NCBI GenBank assembly: GCA_002490315.1
Contig: DLKG01000005.1
Span: forward strand, 1-26,489
From: Prevotella sp. UBA7594
GTDB taxonomy: Bacteria; Bacteroidota; Bacteroidia; Bacteroidales; Bacteroidaceae
DNA length: 26,489 nt
Reading direction: 5' to 3'
Each line of letters begins with the position of its first letter. Positions within the stretch are counted from its first letter, which is position 1. The notes beneath the pieces are model-generated. The model was not told the DNA's origin, did no database searches, and was given only the letters and a program-made list of their open reading frames with translations. A program made the translations under genes and the position numbers. Shown here piece by piece: positions 21,796 to 26,489 of this stretch.

Positions 21796-22200
21796 TTAGA
21801 TTTTTCTTTTTATCCATTCCATCACCACCGCTACGGCATAGTCCTGCTCATCGGCAGTCAATGCTCTGCCCTTGGGTATGCCGTGCCACTTCTCAAGGCA
21901 TCCGCGGCAGCAGCAGCCCGTAGCGTGCTGGGCGATGAACACGGGCGATGTACCATGGCGCATGGGAGTCTGGCGCCCGTCGTTGGGGATTATGGCCGGG
22001 GCTAGTCGGCGTGCTATTATCTCTCGTGCGTGCTGACGGATGGTGTCGATGCCCTTCGCGGCAATGATGGCGCGGTCTTTGGCGTTGAGATAAAAGCTGC
22101 TGCGGAAGGTTGATTTGGTGAGACGCTCGAAAAGAGGAGTGAGGTCATAATTATGTGTTGGGGTGTCGAGATCAGGAAAAAGAGACAATTCTGTTGGCAT
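21796..22200 (-). CDS. DUF4186 family protein
   Basis: A 134-residue soluble protein that fits the DUF4186 family: LFERLTKSTFRSSFYLNAKDRAII, KGIDTIRQHAREIIARRLAPA, NDGRQTPMRHGTSPVFIAQHAT, then a CCCRGCLEKWHGIPKGR block and a C-terminal helix ending MEWIKRKI. Cys96, Cys97, Cys98 and Cys101 with His92 and His106 form a cluster that could bind a metal, but this is inference. No function is established for the family that I can cite. No signal peptide or membrane segment is seen. A three-unit hairpin repeat lies in the leader just upstream (22220-22330), and the phased palindromes lie 57 bp past its stop codon. It stands alone between the C10 protease and the sigma gene, both on the same strand. 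Confidence 0.85.
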   Translation of the reverse strand: MPTELSLFPDLDTPTHNYDLTPLFERLTKSTFRSSFYLNAKDRAIIAAKGIDTIRQHAREIIARRLAPAIIPNDGRQTPMRHGTSPVFIAQHATGCCCRGCLEKWHGIPKGRALTADEQDYAVAVVMEWIKRKI

Positions 22201-22219
22201 AATGAAATAATATAAAAAT

Positions 22220-22330
22220 ATAACTGGAAGGCGAGGGCGGCTCCTCTCCCAGTTATTTGTTGGAGGCGAGGGCGTCTCCTCTCCCAGTTATTTGTCGGAG
22301 GCGAGGGCGCCTCCTCTCCCAATTATTATT
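22220..22330. repeat. GC-rich hairpin repeat, three tandem copies (35 bp period)
   Basis: Three units start at 22230, 22265 and 22300, each beginning GGCGAGGGCG and containing CTCCTCTCCCA(G/A)TTATT. They share the family and 35 bp period of the cluster at 20103-20246. The third has a perfect GGAGGCG / CGCCTCC stem; the others are decayed. An inverted ATAACTGG (22220-22227) marks the left end. It lies between the C10 protease stop and the DUF4186 start. Confidence 0.9.
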
Positions 22331-22370
22331 CAGTCAGTAGCGGAAAGCTACGTCTGGACCATATAGTCTT

Positions 22371-24881
22371 TTACCTCACAACAACCTTTTTCACCTTTCC
22401 GTCGCTCATGCGCACAATGTTAAGTCCCTTGACGGGGGCGGAGATGCGACATCCCTGAAGGTCGTAACGTTCGGTTACGGTTGCATTGTTGACGATTTCA
22501 TTTATGCCGACAGTGCTGTCCGTACAACGTGTGTAGATGTAAAGTGGACTGCCGTCCAACTTGTAGACTTCCGCCAACTTAGGACAGTATGGAGCATTGA
22601 AATATATTTTCCATGTCACCACTTTCCCATAGTCGCTCTCTTCAAATGGTTCACCAAAGGTCATTAAAGAGAAATTCTTTGAGAATTTGTTATAGCCCTT
22701 TGTCGTTTCGCTCTTTGCTAAGGAAGTTTTGTCGTCAAGTGTTTGTGTGAGACTTATTGTGTAGTTGAAATTCTCCGGAGTTATAGCAGACATATACCAG
22801 TCGAAGTCATAGTCGAATACCAGTTCATCAATGCTTTTTGACATGTCAATGTCTATCACCTTGCCGTCTGCAATGTCGTATTTGATGGTCTCGCCGTCTG
22901 ATGTATTGGCACTGAGCGCAGCGTTGACAATGTAGGGGCGTGTTGGGTCTGGATCGGCATTCACCGTGAGTGTCACGGGACCGCCTTCTACATCGACAGG
23001 CATCAGTTCTTTGGAGCTGCCAACGTAGGGAAGCACCGTATATGTGCCTTCTTCAAGATTGTTGGCTGTCACACAATCAATAATATTGCTCACCGTGTTG
23101 TCCAAGCCGCCGAATGCCGAGAACAAGGTATGGTCAAGCTCAATGTGAGATCCTTGCTTATCGCCATTTTTTGCGAGGAAGAGTATAAGGTTGTCCCATA
23201 AGTGGTCGCCTCCGTTCTTTGTGTCGATTTTTGCCGTCCATGTGAGATTTTCACCGAATGTCACAGACGACTTGTCAAATGTAAGGCTCTTTATGACCAC
23301 AGGCTCAAAATTCAGTCTATAAAGGTTTATGGACGTTTTGCCATCTGCAATGGTCATGTCGATACGGTATGCCAAGAAAGGACATGCCTTCCATGTGTCA
23401 AACGGTGTGCCGTCAGATTTCGTGTCCTTCACTTCCAGCTTCAGTCTGTAGGACCCGTTGGGCAAGTTGGCAGGTATTACTTCTGCAAGAGGATACACTA
23501 TCGTGCTTTTCTCGTTTGGCGACGTAGTCTTGAGATCGTCTTCGCGGAGTATGGCTATAGTGGTGTCGTCCTCAGAGGTGAGAACCAATCTTGCCTTGCC
23601 GTCAAATTTCTTGTACGATGCGTGCTGGAAGCCTGCTTTGAGAGAACCTGGCAGACTTGTGCCCGTACCCTCCAGTTTTTCCACCTCCTCATTTTCTGCG
23701 TTTAGCAATGTTGGCAGGACAAGAGTTCCTGTTTGTTCTTCAGCGTTGGTTGGCTCGCCATTTCGGCATGGAGTGAGGTGGACAAAATCCATTCTTATGT
23801 TGAAACTTGCGGTGCTGTATCCTAACTTGGAGAATGTGTAATAGCCGTCGCCAGATCCGCTCCATCCCCAATTTATGTGCAGATAGTCGTTACTGTCATA
23901 GCCGTCGATGACATACTGGTGGCCACCCAAGTTGTGGTCTTGTCCTGCATATGACAGTGGGTCGCCAGCGTCAATGAATTTCTTTATTAATGCAATCCAT
24001 TCTTTGGCATTGTATTCGTAGTTGTAATACATCACAGCCTTATATCCGAAATATTTGTTTATGGTATTGGCTATGTCGTATGTCCAGCTGCCGCTCGACT
24101 TCAAACCGTATTCCATATGTATGGCGGCGCCAAGGTCGCGCATCAGTGTTGCCACGGCCTTTCCTTGTGCATCGTTCCATTCAGGTGTGCCGTCAGTCTT
24201 TGTGTTGTAGTTGTCGAGCATGTTGTCCCAATCATATACCGACTGTGTGAAGTCGATGTTCATGGTCTTGGTGTCGTAGTTAGGCGTGGCATAATTGACA
24301 CTGCCTGTGCCTTTCTGCGGCCACTTGTAGTAGTTGAACACCTGTGCCAACGACGTCGCAACACAGCCCGTCAAGGTATGCTGGTTGTTTATGGTGGGGG
24401 TGAGGTCATTGTATGGTGCTTGTTGATTCCATTTTGTCTTGATAAGGGGATTCACGACAATGGTTGGCTCGTTGTCTTCACTACTGCCAGCAGCTGTTTT
24501 TGCCACGCCGCCGCCAACCTTTCGCATGGCTGTGATGTCGTCGGACACAGCACAGAGCCAATCCTTGAGTTGTGGCGGGAGATTGTTGATGTCGATGCTG
24601 CCTTCATGGCTGTAGCCGAGAACCGGACTGATGCAGTCGTCGCCGGCAATTAGTACGAATCCCTTGCCCTTATTGTCGTTGATGGCGTAAAAGTTGGGCC
24701 TGTCATTCATGGAATCGGGAGTGGCAGCCAACGGTGCCTTGAACTGGCGCATTTTCTTTGCTTCTCCCACACTTATGTATTTAGCCGCTATGTCTCTTGC
24801 CTGTGCCGGAGTGATGTCTTTGGCAACAGCTGTGAGCGGGCTGAAGGTTAGACCTGCGAGAAATAAAGTGTAAATTTTCAT
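22371..24881 (-). CDS. Secreted C10-family (streptopain/interpain-like) cysteine peptidase with a type-IX-like C-terminal tail
   Basis: An 836-residue secreted protease precursor. The signal peptide is residues 1-20 (ends AVA). An inhibitory prodomain of the C10/I69 type lies at about 22-135 (ITPAQARDIAAKYI, NFYAIND, GFVLIAGDD, PVLGYSHEG). The papain-fold catalytic domain is about 150-395: the nucleophile is C173 in LTGCVATSLAQVFNYYKWP, the histidine is H321 in GGHQYVIDGYDS, followed by YLHINWGWSG. Long beta-rich segments run from about 400 to 780. The last 45 residues (YDLQGCRI ... GLNIVRMSDGKVKKVVVR) resemble a T9SS type A sorting tail, so secretion to the surface is likely. The start was moved from the in-frame ATG at 24944 to 24881 to place the signal peptide first. 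A strong promoter at 25017-25047 gives a leader of about 130 nt. Related Prevotella enzymes degrade host proteins. Confidence 0.9.
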   Translation of the reverse strand: MKIYTLFLAGLTFSPLTAVAKDITPAQARDIAAKYISVGEAKKMRQFKAPLAATPDSMNDRPNFYAINDNKGKGFVLIAGDDCISPVLGYSHEGSIDINNLPPQLKDWLCAVSDDITAMRKVGGGVAKTAAGSSEDNEPTIVVNPLIKTKWNQQAPYNDLTPTINNQHTLTGCVATSLAQVFNYYKWPQKGTGSVNYATPNYDTKTMNIDFTQSVYDWDNMLDNYNTKTDGTPEWNDAQGKAVATLMRDLGAAIHMEYGLKSSGSWTYDIANTINKYFGYKAVMYYNYEYNAKEWIALIKKFIDAGDPLSYAGQDHNLGGHQYVIDGYDSNDYLHINWGWSGSGDGYYTFSKLGYSTASFNIRMDFVHLTPCRNGEPTNAEEQTGTLVLPTLLNAENEEVEKLEGTGTSLPGSLKAGFQHASYKKFDGKARLVLTSEDDTTIAILREDDLKTTSPNEKSTIVYPLAEVIPANLPNGSYRLKLEVKDTKSDGTPFDTWKACPFLAYRIDMTIADGKTSINLYRLNFEPVVIKSLTFDKSSVTFGENLTWTAKIDTKNGGDHLWDNLILFLAKNGDKQGSHIELDHTLFSAFGGLDNTVSNIIDCVTANNLEEGTYTVLPYVGSSKELMPVDVEGGPVTLTVNADPDPTRPYIVNAALSANTSDGETIKYDIADGKVIDIDMSKSIDELVFDYDFDWYMSAITPENFNYTISLTQTLDDKTSLAKSETTKGYNKFSKNFSLMTFGEPFEESDYGKVVTWKIYFNAPYCPKLAEVYKLDGSPLYIYTRCTDSTVGINEIVNNATVTERYDLQGCRISAPVKGLNIVRMSDGKVKKVVVR

Positions 24882-24915
24882 ACTTGTGTAGTGCTTATAT
24901 AAAAAATGATGTTCC

Positions 24916-24936
24916 CCTCCTTTAAACAAAGGGAGG
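24916..24936 (-). repeat. Hairpin in the C10 protease leader
   Basis: CCTCCTTT and AAAGGGAGG pair with one bulged G around a 4-base loop. On the transcript strand the right arm reads AAAGGAGG, which looks like a Shine-Dalgarno sequence but lies about 35 nt before the ATG at 24881, too far to serve it directly. Confidence 0.4.
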
Positions 24937-25016
24937 AAAATCAAAAATTCTCAAAAAAATATTTTAATGGTTTAAAACTAATTAGAAAAACTATTTAATA
25001 GAAACTATTATAGATA

Positions 25017-25047
25017 CAAAGTTAAGCAATTTATCTGAGTTGGCAAA
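25017..25047 (-). promoter_or_regulatory. Promoter of the C10 protease gene
   Basis: On the minus strand TTTG (25047-25044), a 19 bp spacer and TAACTTTG (25024-25017) are a full consensus match. The start would lie near 25012, with a leader of about 130 nt. Confidence 0.65.
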
Positions 25048-25172
25048 TACATTGAGTGTAAAAAGTTTGCCAAATGGAAATAAATGTCAGAAGCAGAAGC
25101 TGCTGTCTCCAGTAATTGTCGCTTGATAACATAATTTAGTGACAAAATGTGACAGGAATGAAAAAAAATGTG

Positions 25173-25180
25173 TAAGTTTG
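25173..25180 (+). promoter_or_regulatory. Candidate -7 element of pepT
   Basis: TAAGTTTG fits TAnnTTTG and lies 41 bp before the ATG at 25222. The -33 region is only a weak match (TGTGA at about 25148-25152). Confidence 0.5.
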
Positions 25181-25221
25181 CAGTATTATTAGTAACCATA
25201 TAAAAATACAATACATCTAAG

Positions 25222-26445
25222 ATGGACATTACAGAAAGATTTCTGAACTATACCAAGTTCGACACGCAGTCGAGCGAGGAGTCTACTACAGTGCCGAGCA
25301 CTTCCAAGCAACTCGTTTTCGCCAAGTACCTCAAAGAGGAACTTGAGCGCGAGGGACTCGATGATGTTGAGATGGACGAGCAGGGCTACATCTACGCTAC
25401 GCTCAAGGCCAACACCAAGAAGGACATCCCTACCATAGGATTCATCTCCCACTACGATACATCGCCCGACTGCAGCGGAGCCAACATCAAGCCGCGCATC
25501 GTGAAGAACTACGACGGAGGCGACATCGTGCTCTCCGAGGGTATCGTTTCGAGCCCGGCGAAGTTTCCCGAGTTGAAGGCTCACATCGGCGAGGACATCA
25601 TCGTCACCGACGGAACGACGTTGCTCGGCGCCGACGACAAGGCAGGCATCGCCGAGATTGTGCAGGCAATGTGCTGGCTGCGCGACCACGATGAGATAAA
25701 GCACGGCGACATACGTGTGGCGTTCAATCCCGATGAGGAGATAGGCATGGGCGCCCACCATTTCAATGTGGAGAAGTTTGGCTGCCAGTGGGCATACACC
25801 ATGGACGGCGGCGACCTCGGCGAACTGGAGTATGAGAACTTCAACGCTGCCGGAGCGAAAATCCATATCAAGGGCGTCAGCGTACACACGGGCTATGCCA
25901 AGGGCAAAATGGTTAATGCCTCGCGCCTTGCCGTGGAGTTTGCCGACATGATTCCTGCATCGGAGACCCCGGAGGAGACAGAGGGCTACGAGGGGTTCTA
26001 TCATCTCCTCGGCATCACCTCGTGCTGCGAGAAGGCGACACTCTCCTATATCATCCGCGACCACGACCGAGAGAAGTTTGAGGATCGTAAGGACTTCATC
26101 GAGAACTGCGTGAAGAAGATGAATGAGAAGTGGGGCGAGGGCACTGTCACCGTTGAGCTGCGCGACCAGTACTACAATATGAAGGAGAAAATCGACCCCA
26201 ATATGCACGTAATCGACATCGTGCTCAAGGCGATGCAGGAAAGCGGCGTCGCTCCAAAGGTGCAGCCAATCCGTGGCGGCACCGACGGTGCGCAACTCTC
26301 CTTCAAGGGTCTGCCTTGCCCCAACATCTTCGCTGGCGGTTGCAACTTCCACGGTTCTCACGAGTTCGTAAGCATTCAGGTGATGGAGAAGGCCATGCAG
26401 GTCGTGATAAAGATCTGCGAGATTACTGCCCACTTCAACGACTAA
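25222..26445 (+). CDS. pepT: Peptidase T (tripeptide aminopeptidase), M20B family
   Basis: A 407-residue cytoplasmic metallopeptidase that removes the N-terminal residue from tripeptides. The family motifs are in order: [15 protein letters not shown] at the N-terminus, [11 protein letters not shown] (H77, D79), [10 protein letters not shown] (D138), [10 protein letters not shown] (E172/E173), [18 protein letters not shown], the [14 protein letters not shown] dimerisation-domain segment, and [22 protein letters not shown] followed by the late metal histidine in FHGSHEFV. The length of about 407 equals the family norm. The start MDITERF follows an A-rich leader. It is divergent from the secreted C10 protease, a pairing that would link external protein digestion with internal peptide use, but no common regulatory site was found. 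A 414-codon open frame on the opposite strand is a shadow. Confidence 0.97.
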   Translation: MDITERFLNYTKFDTQSSEESTTVPSTSKQLVFAKYLKEELEREGLDDVEMDEQGYIYATLKANTKKDIPTIGFISHYDTSPDCSGANIKPRIVKNYDGGDIVLSEGIVSSPAKFPELKAHIGEDIIVTDGTTLLGADDKAGIAEIVQAMCWLRDHDEIKHGDIRVAFNPDEEIGMGAHHFNVEKFGCQWAYTMDGGDLGELEYENFNAAGAKIHIKGVSVHTGYAKGKMVNASRLAVEFADMIPASETPEETEGYEGFYHLLGITSCCEKATLSYIIRDHDREKFEDRKDFIENCVKKMNEKWGEGTVTVELRDQYYNMKEKIDPNMHVIDIVLKAMQESGVAPKVQPIRGGTDGAQLSFKGLPCPNIFAGGCNFHGSHEFVSIQVMEKAMQVVIKICEITAHFND

Positions 26446-26489
26446 TATACGGTTCTTAATATTAACGGTACTTAAGTTTCGGATTTGTG

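Larger units (their letters stand above)
24882..25221. other. 340 bp divergent intergenic region between the C10 protease and pepT
   Basis: No gene is seen. The region is A/T-rich and holds the C10 leader with a hairpin (24916-24936), the C10 promoter (25017-25047), about 120 bp without recognised sites, and the pepT -7 element (25173-25180). Confidence 0.7.

Noticed and set aside
22017..22322. 101-codon frame starting in the hairpin repeat and overlapping DUF4186.
   Set aside because: Its N-terminus is translated repeat DNA and it overlaps a well-supported gene in another frame.
20103..22330. Repeat clusters considered as CRISPR arrays.
   Set aside because: The 35 bp units abut with no unique spacers of 30-40 bp, the 22 bp units have only about 12 bp between cores, and no cas gene is in the window.
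25189..26433. 414-codon open frame antisense to pepT, longer than pepT itself.
   Set aside because: The plus strand encodes a complete peptidase T with all metal motifs. The antisense product has no recognisable family and a Val/Leu/His-rich composition typical of a mirror frame of a G/C-third-position gene.

Overview
The window is chromosomal DNA from a member of the Bacteroidota, most likely a Prevotella-like member of the Bacteroidales. The evidence is consistent across the window. Intergenic regions carry Bacteroidetes-type promoters (TTTG, a 19-20 bp spacer, then TAnnTTTG), and start codons have A-rich leaders instead of Shine-Dalgarno sites. Protein families are lineage-typical: a gliding-motility-type C-terminal (CHU_C) protein, a C10 peptidase with a type-IX-like tail, a DUF4421 barrel, PorT-like barrels, and a sigma/DUF4974/STN-receptor set. 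No tRNA, rRNA, CRISPR array, transposase or phage gene was seen.

Layout, left to right. (1) 64-1515(-) is the dipeptidase pepD. It is divergent from a small membrane protein (1761-1955) and an OmpH/Skp-like lipoprotein (1997-2620), which end at a good hairpin terminator. (2) 2698-5655(+) is a 985-residue secreted protein joining an outer-membrane barrel domain (DUF4421-like) to a PI-PLC-like phosphodiesterase domain. I consider this the most unusual gene here. (3) Endonuclease III (nth) and a ComEC/Rec2-family channel protein read rightward. (4) A leftward cluster holds a CHU_C secreted protein, uvrA and an orphan ABC ATPase. (5) 12928-15116(+) encodes a LysM plus periplasmic-binding-protein fusion and a PorT-like barrel. 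(6) A His-rich COG0523 GTPase (15113-16324, -) is divergent from an AEC-family transporter (16558-17466, +). A near-perfect palindrome sits at the start of the GTPase transcript. (7) 21511-17502(-) is an ECF sigma factor, a short DUF4974 anti-sigma-like membrane protein lacking a FecR domain, and a TonB-receptor-like STN barrel. (8) 22200-21796(-) is a DUF4186 protein. (9) 24881-22371(-) is a secreted C10 cysteine peptidase, divergent from peptidase T (25222-26445, +).

The genes mostly concern peptide breakdown (PepD, PepT, the C10 protease), the cell envelope (OmpH, barrels, LysM protein, CHU_C protein), DNA repair or uptake (Nth, UvrA, ComEC), metal homeostasis (COG0523) and envelope signalling (sigma/anti-sigma/receptor).

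The least explained DNA lies in the sigma-factor neighbourhood. Two clusters of a 35-bp-period, GC-rich hairpin repeat flank the region (20103-20246 and 22220-22330), with compensatory base changes between copies. Between DUF4186 and the sigma gene is a set of four imperfect palindromes spaced exactly 22 bp apart (21646-21739). These repeats and the barrel-PLC fusion are the best candidates for something undescribed.
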